A stretch of 44,200 nucleotides of DNA from JAQBYK01 sp964499425 (lineage in GTDB: Bacteria; Patescibacteriota; Gracilibacteria; UBA1369; LOWO2-01-FULL-3): NCBI GenBank assembly GCA_964499425.1, contig CAZCLD010000005.1:1-44200 (forward strand), in the 5' to 3' direction. The notes beneath the pieces were generated by a model. That model had not been told where the DNA came from, did no database searches, and worked only from the letters and a program-made list of their open reading frames with translations. Both the position numbers and the translations under genes were made by a program. This document shows positions 1 through 6,875 of the stretch, piece by piece; position 1 is the stretch's first letter; the number at the start of each line of letters is the position of its first letter.

Positions 1-1
1 T

Positions 2-187
2 GAAGAGGGTGCGATCGAGGAAGCATGTAAAAAGGTGATTAAGGCTAATCCTGGCCCTGTTGAAGATGTAAAGGGAGGCAAGGACAAGGCAATTGGATTT
101 TTGGTTGGTCAGGTTATGAAGGAGATGAAAGGACAGGCCAATCCGAAAATTGCAAATGATATTTTAAGATGTATAATGGGGTTGTAA
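2..187 (+). CDS. gatB: Asp-tRNA(Asn)/Glu-tRNA(Gln) amidotransferase subunit B, C-terminal fragment
   Basis: The window opens inside this gene; 61 residues and a TAA stop remain. The fragment has the hallmark end of the GatB/YqeY tail domain: a NPGPVEDVKGGKDKAIGFLV-like stretch followed by GQVMKEMKGQANP. In the family this helical domain helps hold the misacylated tRNA while GatA/GatB convert Glu-tRNA(Gln) or Asp-tRNA(Asn) to the amide form in the cytosol. The catalytic part lies outside the window. An SLH-domain gene follows 19 bp downstream on the same strand. The motif is very characteristic, so the assignment is firm despite the short length. Confidence 0.9.
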   Translation, partial: EEGAIEEACKKVIKANPGPVEDVKGGKDKAIGFLVGQVMKEMKGQANPKIANDILRCIMGL

Positions 188-206
188 AATTATTAATCCA
201 CTTCTT

Positions 207-803
207 ATGAAAAAGCTTTTACTAATTATTTCTGTTGCTGTTGTTACATCGGGTCTTACTGCGTTTGCTCTCGGTGGTTTTACGGATAGCGATAGTTTTC
301 CTGATTGGGCTTCGGATTCTATTGAGTCTATTTCTAATATGGGAGTTATACAGGGATATGATGATGGTTCATTTAGGGCTAATGATTCTGTATCAAGAGG
401 AGAATTAGCTGTGATGCTTGCTAGGTTTGAAAAACAGATGCGGTTTATGACAGAGGAAAAAGTTTTTAATCTTTTGATTGCACTTGATGGTTTAGGATAT
501 TTGGACACTTCTGATGGATATTATGTAATACTTGCTGAGGCGGGATATAAAAGAATGCCTTCTGCTCCAGATTTCATGGAAGATTTGACAGAGGATGTGG
601 ATGTTGATCTGCCTGAAGGATATATATCATATTCAATGCCATATTCTACATATTTGAAATTTGATGGATTTAGGAATTTTGGACAGGATGGATGGGAGGT
701 AGAAGAATGGTATGGTCCTTTTAGTTCTTATATTAATGCTAACCCACGTAATCCAATGTCATTCTTCTATCAAAAGGATAAATTGGATTTAATTGAAGAT
801 TAA
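207..803 (+). CDS. Secreted protein with a single S-layer homology (SLH) domain
   Basis: 198 residues. The N-terminus is a signal peptide (MKK, a hydrophobic stretch to about residue 20, small residues around the likely cleavage site). Residues about 24-75 form one SLH domain: F-x-D near its start, a central GVIQGYDDGSFRAND block, then SRGELAVMLARF. SLH domains usually bind a cell-wall polymer or S-layer. The rest is acidic and aromatic, rich in Tyr, Phe and Asp, and I do not recognise it. There is no Shine-Dalgarno before the ATG. The gene sits 19 bp after gatB and may be read through from it. A three-SLH relative lies at 27.8-29.3 kb, so surface display by SLH recurs here. Confidence 0.8.
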   Translation: MKKLLLIISVAVVTSGLTAFALGGFTDSDSFPDWASDSIESISNMGVIQGYDDGSFRANDSVSRGELAVMLARFEKQMRFMTEEKVFNLLIALDGLGYLDTSDGYYVILAEAGYKRMPSAPDFMEDLTEDVDVDLPEGYISYSMPYSTYLKFDGFRNFGQDGWEVEEWYGPFSSYINANPRNPMSFFYQKDKLDLIED

Positions 804-820
804 TTCTTAAACTTAATATT

Positions 821-1084
821 ATGTTTGCAACTTCTGGTGACATTTTGAATATGAGTCTGGCGATAGGTTTTATCGTGCTGGTCATTTTTCTTTGTATTTT
901 GGTCTTTTATGCAATCCTGATTTTGAGAGATGTGACGAAGGTTGTGGATGATGTAGCTGAGATTGTTGAGAAGGTTCATAAGACTATAGTTCAGCCGCTT
1001 CGTGCAATTGACTATGTTATTGAAAGGGCCACTCCTTTTGTAGAGGCAATTATTGAGAAGAAAAAGAAGGCGAAGAAAAAGTAG
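821..1084 (+). CDS. Small membrane protein, one TM helix, basic tail
   Basis: 87 residues with one strong transmembrane segment (about 12-35), then an amphipathic helix with heptad-like Val/Ile spacing (about 38-70), and a very basic C-terminus of Lys/Ala. The shape recalls DUF948-type proteins (N-terminal anchor plus cytoplasmic helix), but similarity is too low to assign. It lies 17 bp after the SLH gene on the same strand, so co-transcription is likely. It ends 3 bp before the convergent methyltransferase. Function unknown. Confidence 0.65.
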   Translation: MFATSGDILNMSLAIGFIVLVIFLCILVFYAILILRDVTKVVDDVAEIVEKVHKTIVQPLRAIDYVIERATPFVEAIIEKKKKAKKK

Positions 1085-1087
1085 AAT

Positions 1088-1756
1088 TTATTCTCTGATT
1101 CTTTCTGCTGTTATTAGGTCTCCTAATAGAGGGACTTGTGTTCTGGCTGTTATTCTTAATCTAAGTTCTCTGAAGATAGCTTCCAGTTCTGCTATGTCAA
1201 GATTGTGATATTCACTGGAGTCTAGTCCAAACCCTTTTGCATACAAATTGATCAGCCATTGCCAAAATACTTTTTCTAAACCTTCTTCTGCTAGGATTCG
1301 ATTTAGAATAACGATTTTTCCGTTTGGACTTAGGTGTTCTGACGCTTTTCCTAGTGCTGCGATGACTTCTACCAGGGTTAGGTGTTGTAGCATTTTTAAA
1401 AATAAGATCAGGTCGTATTCTCCTTCTAGAGTATCTAGTCTTCGCGCATCATCTTGAGTTGTTTTTAGGTGTGGATATTTTCTTCTGCCTTCTTCTAACA
1501 TGCTCGCTGAAATATCAACTCCTTCGATTGTTGAACCGTGATTTATCTCTCGTGCTAAGGTATCAAGTTTATCTCCTTGTCCGCAGCCGATTTCTATGAC
1601 TCTTGATTCTGGTTCAAAAATACCTTGTCTTCTGAGTTCTGGTATGGCCCTCCTATCAAAAAGCTCTCTTCCAATAGCAAGTCTGCCTTTATATAGCCTG
1701 GAAGTGGCGCGACGTTGGTAAATGTCTGGTCCAGCTTGATGAGCTATGCTTCTCAT
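1088..1756 (-). CDS. Class I SAM-dependent methyltransferase
   Basis: About 222 residues from the ATG at 1756; a TTG two codons upstream is possible but less likely. SAM motif I is visible as VIEIGCGQGDKL, an acidic residue follows beta-2 in IEGVDIS, motif II is EYDLILFLKMLQHL, and the post-motif reads LSPNGKIVILNRIL. The fold is therefore a Rossmann-type class I methyltransferase. The substrate cannot be told from sequence; the HL after motif II resembles small-molecule or lipid methyltransferases. An AT-rich promoter-like sequence lies 6-9 nt upstream of the ATG, so the mRNA is probably leaderless. Confidence 0.75.
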   Translation of the reverse strand: MRSIAHQAGPDIYQRRATSRLYKGRLAIGRELFDRRAIPELRRQGIFEPESRVIEIGCGQGDKLDTLAREINHGSTIEGVDISASMLEEGRRKYPHLKTTQDDARRLDTLEGEYDLILFLKMLQHLTLVEVIAALGKASEHLSPNGKIVILNRILAEEGLEKVFWQWLINLYAKGFGLDSSEYHNLDIAELEAIFRELRLRITARTQVPLLGDLITAERIRE

Positions 1757-1793
1757 GCTCAATATTTAATATGTGGGAAGCATACTAGATCAA
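1757..1793 (-). promoter_or_regulatory. Promoter of the 1.1-1.8 kb methyltransferase gene
   Basis: On the minus strand TTGATC (1788-1793) is followed after 16 nt by TATTAA (1766-1771), and the ATG begins 9 nt later. TAAATA at exactly 6 nt before the ATG is an alternative -10. Either choice leaves almost no 5' UTR and no Shine-Dalgarno sequence. Confidence 0.45.
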
Positions 1794-1812
1794 TATGGCT
1801 CTAGATAAAAGG

Positions 1813-3483
1813 CTAAACGACGGTTTCGTAGCTGCGTTTGTAGTATGATAATCCGCTGCCTGTTATTCCATATTGGCTTTTTAGTTTTTCTGGAGATTCG
1901 ATTTCTATGTTTTTGGATCTGGCGTACTTTATGAGGGAAACTATATATGAAGATTGGTTTCTGAAGGATCCATAATTTAATCCTGCTAGTTTGAAGGCTT
2001 CACCTATCGATTTTGCGTATCCTGCAGCGATTAATCCTCCGGCAAGTGCTGTTTTAGCCCTGTGTGTTCCGTATCTACAATGTATGTGTATTGATTTTCC
2101 TTCTTTCAAATATCCCGCAATTTTATTAAATAGTTTTACTGCCTTTGAGCTAAAACTTGATGGCATATGTCCTCTGTAGTATTCGAGACCTACCTCTTTG
2201 GCTGCTGCTCTTGTTGTTTCGTGCGCTGTCAGACTTACTACTGTTTGAATTCCTCTCTTTTTTAATTCTCTTGTCTGGTTGATGGCTAGCGATAAGTTTC
2301 CTTCTACCTCTGATTTTGCGCTTACTGTTACACCCAATCTTCCTGAAGTGGAGATTTGGAGTTTTCCCCTGGATGTTTCTATATCTCTCTGAAAATATTC
2401 ATACGGTCTTTCTTTGGTGCCTTTTCTTGGATGTTTTTTTACATAGAAATCTGCGGAAACCAACTCTTCTTTAGCTTTAGTTTTTGGAGCAGGCTTGGGT
2501 TTGGGTTGTGGTTTTGATATATCCATAGATTCTCCCAATGCTGTTCTTTGTCCTGTGTTTTCTCCCATGGTGACTTTTAGCTTTATTGCTTGAAAAGTAA
2601 CAGGGCCGAGCATTCCATCTTCAAGTAGATGTAAGCTGTCTGCTAGTTTTTCCTCTATTATTTCTTGTCCAACAAGGTGTTCTTGTAATTTGTTTACAAG
2701 TGTAGTTAGTTTTGTGTGATCATGTAGGAAGTCTTCGTTTATTGTTTCGTTGGAATCCAGCACTCCCATCTCTTTTGAGGCTCTGTCTAGATAATCCAAG
2801 GGGATGTGTTCTTTTATGAAACGCTGTGAGAATTCAAAGGCTTTCTCTGAATACCTAGGGTTTTCCTCTAGGGCTTCGTCTTGTACTGGTGCTACACTTT
2901 GTTGTTGGTCCTCACTTTTTCTTGGGACTTCTTGAACGGCGGGTCTGGTTTTTGGTGTTCTTTGTGGGCGCATACCAGGATGGAAATATGCTATTTCCAG
3001 TTGAAAGGGCGCCTTGCCTTTTTTGTCGTATCTCTGCTTTGCTTCTTGAAGTCTTCTTGCGGCTCTTTTGCAATGGCTTTCGGTGTTGGATACTAGTAAA
3101 ACCCTTATTTTCCCCTTTGCTGTTCCCATCCTAGCTATATGGGGAAACATTTTGCTTATGTTGCTATAGGTGCTTCTAGCTTCGTGATCTAATATTGATT
3201 CTCTTTTACCTAAGCCCATTTGCCGCCAAATCTCTGCTTGCGCCTGAGCCTCTGTTGTACCTCTCTCGCTAAAGCCTTTTGATGTTCCGCTTGAGGAAAG
3301 TACTGCTCCTGGGTGTTTTCGTGCAAATTCTCCGGCTATAACCGCTCTTTCAGAATTTCTACGTTCGTTTCCTGATCCGAGTGAGAATATCAAATCTGGG
3401 TTTGAACTGAATTCTACTATTTCTTGTCTGATCTTGGGCGAACTGAGTGTATCTAGTTTGCCGGATGGTTTATCTAATGACAT
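1813..3483 (-). CDS. Fusion: DUF218 (YdcF/SanA-like) domain + dual-specificity/tyrosine phosphatase domain
   Basis: 556 residues, no signal peptide. Residues about 28-170 look like a DUF218 domain: LIFSLGSGNERR, SSSGTSKGFSERGTTEAQAQ, and an EARSTYSN block matching the family's E-x-x-S-x-x-T/Y-x-x-N signature. A low-complexity linker (175-210) follows, then a helical segment with a short LLEDGMLGPVTFQAIK run (287-301) that resembles a peptidoglycan-binding repeat but is too short to call. A Pro/Lys linker (325-340) leads to a C-terminal phosphatase domain with the Cys-x5-Arg loop HCRYGTHR (468-475), Cys469 being the predicted nucleophile. DUF218 proteins are linked to envelope or vancomycin-sensitivity functions, and the second domain would remove phosphate from protein Tyr/Ser/Thr or small ligands. 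I know of no such two-domain protein; the biological role is unknown. Confidence 0.7.
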   Translation of the reverse strand: MSLDKPSGKLDTLSSPKIRQEIVEFSSNPDLIFSLGSGNERRNSERAVIAGEFARKHPGAVLSSSGTSKGFSERGTTEAQAQAEIWRQMGLGKRESILDHEARSTYSNISKMFPHIARMGTAKGKIRVLLVSNTESHCKRAARRLQEAKQRYDKKGKAPFQLEIAYFHPGMRPQRTPKTRPAVQEVPRKSEDQQQSVAPVQDEALEENPRYSEKAFEFSQRFIKEHIPLDYLDRASKEMGVLDSNETINEDFLHDHTKLTTLVNKLQEHLVGQEIIEEKLADSLHLLEDGMLGPVTFQAIKLKVTMGENTGQRTALGESMDISKPQPKPKPAPKTKAKEELVSADFYVKKHPRKGTKERPYEYFQRDIETSRGKLQISTSGRLGVTVSAKSEVEGNLSLAINQTRELKKRGIQTVVSLTAHETTRAAAKEVGLEYYRGHMPSSFSSKAVKLFNKIAGYLKEGKSIHIHCRYGTHRAKTALAGGLIAAGYAKSIGEAFKLAGLNYGSFRNQSSYIVSLIKYARSKNIEIESPEKLKSQYGITGSGLSYYKRSYETVV

Positions 3484-3495
3484 CGTCGTATTATA
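3484..3495 (-). promoter_or_regulatory. -10 box six nt before the DUF218-phosphatase start
   Basis: A perfect TATAAT (3490-3495, minus strand) is separated from the ATG at 3483 by exactly six bases. Transcription starting 6-7 nt after the box would begin at or next to the A of the start codon, giving a leaderless mRNA. The -35 region is weak. Confidence 0.6.
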
Positions 3496-3536
3496 GCAGA
3501 AAATACCCTCTTGGACCAGTTAGGAAGAAGGATATT

Positions 3537-3614
<78 letters not shown>

Positions 3615-3615
3615 C

Positions 3616-3647
3616 AGTTGCAACAGGACAAAGTCCTGTTTGCAACC
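3616..3647 (-). other. Leader hairpin abutting tRNA-Ala (GGTTGC...GCAACT)
   Basis: In the tRNA direction, GGTTGCAA-A-CAGGAC, loop TTT, GTCCTG-TTGCAACT folds into about 14 base pairs with one bulged A and one terminal G-U pair. One G then separates it from the first base of tRNA-Ala. The base of the stem (GGTTGC/GCAACT, then G) is identical to that of the hairpin before tRNA-Leu at 18602-18636, although the middle parts differ. No T-run follows on either strand, so it is not an ordinary terminator. Confidence 0.75.
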
Positions 3648-3691
3648 ATTCTAGGGAGTTTCAACTATATTTCAACCTAAAAAGGCCTCAA
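3648..3691 (-). promoter_or_regulatory. Promoter(s) of tRNA-Ala
   Basis: TTGAGG (3686-3691) - 16 nt - TATAGT (3664-3669) would start transcription near 3657 and place the whole hairpin in the leader. A second pair, TTGAAA (3670-3675) - 16 nt - TAGAAT (3648-3653), would start inside the hairpin and disrupt it, so the first is preferred. Confidence 0.5.
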
Positions 3692-3698
3692 GTATTTG

Positions 3699-4505
3699 TT
3701 ACAATCTGTGTCTCAAGATCTTCACAGGGAACTTAACCGTCGCTCTATATATCCTTGCAATGCGTTTGGGTTGTTGTAGTAGCCGATAGAGCCATTCTAG
3801 CCCGATTTTTTGCATCCATCCTGGTGCCCGTTTTCTCACACCTGCTATGTAGTCGAAAGTGCCACCTATCCCTATTGCAACTGATACTTTTGGCATCTTT
3901 TTGAGATTTCTATAGATCCACATCTCTTGGGCAGGGGCACCGTAGGCCACGAAGAGAATTTGTGCCTCTGAATCGTTAATCATCCTTCGTATCCCTTTTT
4001 CATCTTTCTCTTTTGGAGATCCTGCGTAAGTACCTACGATATTGAGTTTCTTGTGTTTTTTTTCCAGAATTTCTTTGACTTGCTCTGCTACTCCTTCATC
4101 TGCACCGAGTAAGAAGATCTTGGTGTCCTCACAGGTTTTACAAATTTTTTGCATTAGGTCCGCACCAGTGACTCTTTGTGGGAGTTCGCTACGGATGTAT
4201 CTTGGATAAATAGCAATCATTAGTAAGCTCCAAAACAATTTCAGTATTTTCATGCTTTTGAAAATGGAATTTTCGGTGATTTTGAGATATTTGGATGCCC
4301 ATAATATGCCTATCCCATCTGGAATATTCAGATCTGAGCGGTTTAAGACTTTTAGAAATTTATTATTCTTCTGAGCTTCTAAGACCATCTCTGGATTGGG
4401 AGTTATGATGTGTTTCTGTATATCACCTTGTGCCCATTGAATAGCGGTCTCTGTGGCTTGCTTAAGTGTAATGTAATCGAATCTAACTTTTAGGATTTTT
4501 TGCAT
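3699..4505 (-). CDS. WecG/TagA/CpsF-family glycosyltransferase (GT26)
   Basis: 268 residues, close to the usual 240-260. Family landmarks: NPEMVLEAQ (about 37-45), the LNIPDGIGILWA motif carrying the conserved Asp, the nucleotide-sugar region IFLLGADEGVAEQ, and a C-terminal GIGGTFDYIAGVRKRAPGW...EWLYRLLQQPKR block typical of this family. Members transfer N-acetyl-D-mannosamine or a related sugar from UDP-sugar to an undecaprenyl-PP-linked sugar at the inner face of the membrane, for wall teichoic acid, ECA or exopolysaccharide. Its start overlaps the end of the Trm9-like gene by 16 bp, so the two are co-transcribed. The exact acceptor cannot be told. Confidence 0.88.
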   Translation of the reverse strand: MQKILKVRFDYITLKQATETAIQWAQGDIQKHIITPNPEMVLEAQKNNKFLKVLNRSDLNIPDGIGILWASKYLKITENSIFKSMKILKLFWSLLMIAIYPRYIRSELPQRVTGADLMQKICKTCEDTKIFLLGADEGVAEQVKEILEKKHKKLNIVGTYAGSPKEKDEKGIRRMINDSEAQILFVAYGAPAQEMWIYRNLKKMPKVSVAIGIGGTFDYIAGVRKRAPGWMQKIGLEWLYRLLQQPKRIARIYRATVKFPVKILRHRL

Positions 4506-5161
4506 ATGAATGTGAAGTTTCTGTTGATGCGCTCTTTTACTATTTTGAAACCATTATGTGTTAATAATTTTCGCAATTCCTTTTCAGTGAAGGCGTAGTA
4601 GTATCTTTTTACCCCTGATTTTCCCCAGGGAATGAATGTATCTCGCCAGTCGTATTTGCCGAAAGATAATATATGTCTTAGGCGTGCTTTCCAAATGTAT
4701 TTCTTGTATTTGGGCTGGAATAAATTCCAGTTGCTTATTATCAGAGTGCCTTCCTTTTTGAGAATGCGGCACATTTCTTGGGTGACTCTTTTTCGCAGTC
4801 CTTTGGATGGGATGTGGTGAAGTGAGGCGATTGCTACAGCTATATCTACGTCACGATCTTCCAAAGGCAGATTAAGCAAATCTCCATGTATAAACTTGGC
4901 TTTCTTTGCTCGTGCATGTTCGAGTAGCTTTTTGCTGTTATCGATTCCGATATACTTGATTTTACGATGTCTCTTGATGAAGTCATAGAATCGACCGTTC
5001 CCACAGCCAAGATCTGCTATGAAATCGTTGTCTTTGATGTATTTGAGGAATGATTTGAATTCTTTCCAGTCTGATTGGCGTGTTTGGTTGAATTCCTCTG
5101 CAATTTTGCCGTAATCCCTTTTGATTTTTTTGAGTAGCTGCTCTGCTGTTTTATCTCGCAT
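4490..5161 (-). CDS. Trm9/ALKBH8-type tRNA wobble-uridine carboxymethyl methyltransferase
   Basis: 223 residues. It aligns by eye with the methyltransferase domain of yeast Trm9 and human ALKBH8: IAEEFNQTR near the N-terminus, SAM motif I ADLGCGNGRF (49-58), IGIDNS (71-76), DLLNLP, VAIASLHHI (109-117), IISNWNLFQ, then the family-specific FIPWG (176-180) and RYYYAFTEKEL (186-196), which correspond to VPW and RYYH-F-EGEL in the eukaryotic enzymes. Trm9 methylates cm5U34 to mcm5U34 in tRNA. That cm5U is made by Elp3, and here elp3 starts 34 bp away on the other strand. The genetic link strongly supports the assignment, though a different methyl acceptor is possible. A perfect TATAAT lies six nt before the ATG. 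Confidence 0.75.
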   Translation of the reverse strand: MRDKTAEQLLKKIKRDYGKIAEEFNQTRQSDWKEFKSFLKYIKDNDFIADLGCGNGRFYDFIKRHRKIKYIGIDNSKKLLEHARAKKAKFIHGDLLNLPLEDRDVDIAVAIASLHHIPSKGLRKRVTQEMCRILKKEGTLIISNWNLFQPKYKKYIWKARLRHILSFGKYDWRDTFIPWGKSGVKRYYYAFTEKELRKLLTHNGFKIVKERINRNFTFICKKS

Positions 5162-5195
5162 GAATTGATTATAGTATGTTAAAATCCGCTTTGCT
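5162..5195. promoter_or_regulatory. 34-bp divergent promoter between trm9-like and elp3
   Basis: Minus strand: TATAAT at 5168-5173, six nt before the trm9-like ATG. Plus strand: an extended -10, TG-t-TAAAAT (5177-5185), ten nt before the elp3 ATG. No convincing -35 is visible for either and no Shine-Dalgarno exists. Both mRNAs are expected to be leaderless or to have leaders of only a few nucleotides. Confidence 0.55.
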
Positions 5196-6875
5196 ATGGA
5201 CTTTTCGAAGATTGATCTTGAGGATCATCAAAAATTAGCTCGTGAGATAATTAAGAGGGCTTCGGTTCGTACTTTTAAGAATCGTGCTGCCTTTGAACGT
5301 TTTCGGAATGGGATTATAAAGGAGAATAGGGGAGTGATTTTCCACAACTTGTATTTTATAAAAGCCTACAATGATTTGCTTGAGGAAGGTCGTATCAAAA
5401 GCAACAAAGGTTTGCTTAATTTAATACAAAAGAGATCTGTGCGGACGATGAGTGGTGTGGCTCCTGTGACTGTGCTGACGAAGCCTTTTCCGTGTCCTGG
5501 ACGGTGTGTTTATTGTCCTACGGATGTTCGGATGCCTAAGAGTTACCTCCCGAGTCAGCCCGCGGCTCAGCGTGCCTTTAGGCAGCGCTTTAATCCTTAT
5601 ACCCAGGTGTATGTTCGACTTAAGGCTTTGCACATGACTGGGCATGAGATCTCAAAGGTTGAATTGAGGGTTATTGGAGGTACTTGGAGTAGCTATCCAA
5701 AGAGATATCAAACTTGGTTTTTGAAGCAATGTCTAAAAGCGATGAATGAATTTCATTCTCAATTGGGAAAAGGAACTATCAAAACACAGGATGTCACAAG
5801 CGAATATGGTGTAGATAGTGTGAATACCATGATTATTAAACCCTTAAGAGCTGGTCTTCGTTGGCCCGATGTTGTTAGGGAAAATGAGACTGCAAGGGTG
5901 AGGTGTATCGGTATTAACGTTGAGACCAGGCCAGATTTTATTAGTGAGAAAGAGGTTAAGCGTCTGCGCTATTTGGGTGTTACCAAGGTTGAGATTGGGG
6001 TGCAAACTACCGATGATCGGGTGCAGGCTTTGACCAAGAGGGGTCATGATCTGGCTGCCGTTCGGAAAGCGACGGCGCTTTTAAAGGATGCTGGGCTCAA
6101 AATCGGTTATCATATGATGCCAAATTTACCTGGTTCATCGGTTGATCTTGATAAGCGTATGGTAGGTGAGCTTTTTGAGGGCCCAGACTATCAGCCGGAT
6201 TATCTAAAAATCTATCCATGTATGGTTATCCCTGGGACAGTATTGTCTATGGATTTTAAAGAGGGCAAATATAAACCTTATGATGATGAAACTTTGGAGG
6301 AAGTTATATATGAGGAGATGAAATCAGTACCCGAGTGGTGCCGGATTGATAGGGTTGCTCGGGATATTCCTGCTCCCGACATTGAGGCTGGCTCAAAAGT
6401 CTCTAATGTTAGACAGATTCTTGAGGAACGACTTAGGCGCGAGGGTACTCCATGTAGGGATATTCGTAGTCGTGAGGTACAAAATGTTGAGATTAGTCCT
6501 GATGAAGTGGGGCTTGTTGTTAGAGAATATGAGGCTAGTGGGGGAGAAGAGCTTTTTCTTTCTTACGAAGGTGAGGATAAATTGATTGCTCTTTTACGGC
6601 TTCGTCTGCCAGGGACAACATTCATTCCTGAATTGAAGAATTGTGCCATTGTACGGGAAGTCCATGTCTATGGGCGGCAACTTGCAATTGGTGAAAAACA
6701 AGCTGGCCAGAAACAACACGTCGGGTGGGGGACAAAATTAATGAATCATGCTCAGGATGTTGCCCGTCGAGCTGGCTATAAAAAACTGGCTGTAATAGCT
6801 GGTATAGGTACACGTGAGTACTATCTCAAAAAGGGATATATGTTAGAAGGTACCTATATGTTTAAGGTTTTATAG
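5196..6875 (+). CDS. elp3: Elp3: tRNA U34 carboxymethyltransferase, radical SAM + acetyltransferase
   Basis: 559 residues, full length for the family. The radical SAM core carries the iron-sulfur Cys triad C100-x3-C104-x2-C107 (PCPGRCVYCP), followed by MPKSYL and PAAQRA. Downstream are VIGGTWSSYP, CIGINVETRPDF, VEIGVQTTDD, HMMPNLPGS, LKIYPCMVIPGT and CRDIRSREV, all Elp3 hallmarks. The C-terminal GNAT-like lysine acetyltransferase domain (about 400-559) contains VREVHVYG and ends GIGTREYYLKKGY. Elp3 uses acetyl-CoA and SAM radical chemistry to add a carboxymethyl group to C5 of wobble uridine. Bacterial Elp3 works without the other Elongator subunits. The 3' end overlaps the convergent ABC gene by 6 bp. 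Confidence 0.95.
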   Translation: MDFSKIDLEDHQKLAREIIKRASVRTFKNRAAFERFRNGIIKENRGVIFHNLYFIKAYNDLLEEGRIKSNKGLLNLIQKRSVRTMSGVAPVTVLTKPFPCPGRCVYCPTDVRMPKSYLPSQPAAQRAFRQRFNPYTQVYVRLKALHMTGHEISKVELRVIGGTWSSYPKRYQTWFLKQCLKAMNEFHSQLGKGTIKTQDVTSEYGVDSVNTMIIKPLRAGLRWPDVVRENETARVRCIGINVETRPDFISEKEVKRLRYLGVTKVEIGVQTTDDRVQALTKRGHDLAAVRKATALLKDAGLKIGYHMMPNLPGSSVDLDKRMVGELFEGPDYQPDYLKIYPCMVIPGTVLSMDFKEGKYKPYDDETLEEVIYEEMKSVPEWCRIDRVARDIPAPDIEAGSKVSNVRQILEERLRREGTPCRDIRSREVQNVEISPDEVGLVVREYEASGGEELFLSYEGEDKLIALLRLRLPGTTFIPELKNCAIVREVHVYGRQLAIGEKQAGQKQHVGWGTKLMNHAQDVARRAGYKKLAVIAGIGTREYYLKKGYMLEGTYMFKVL

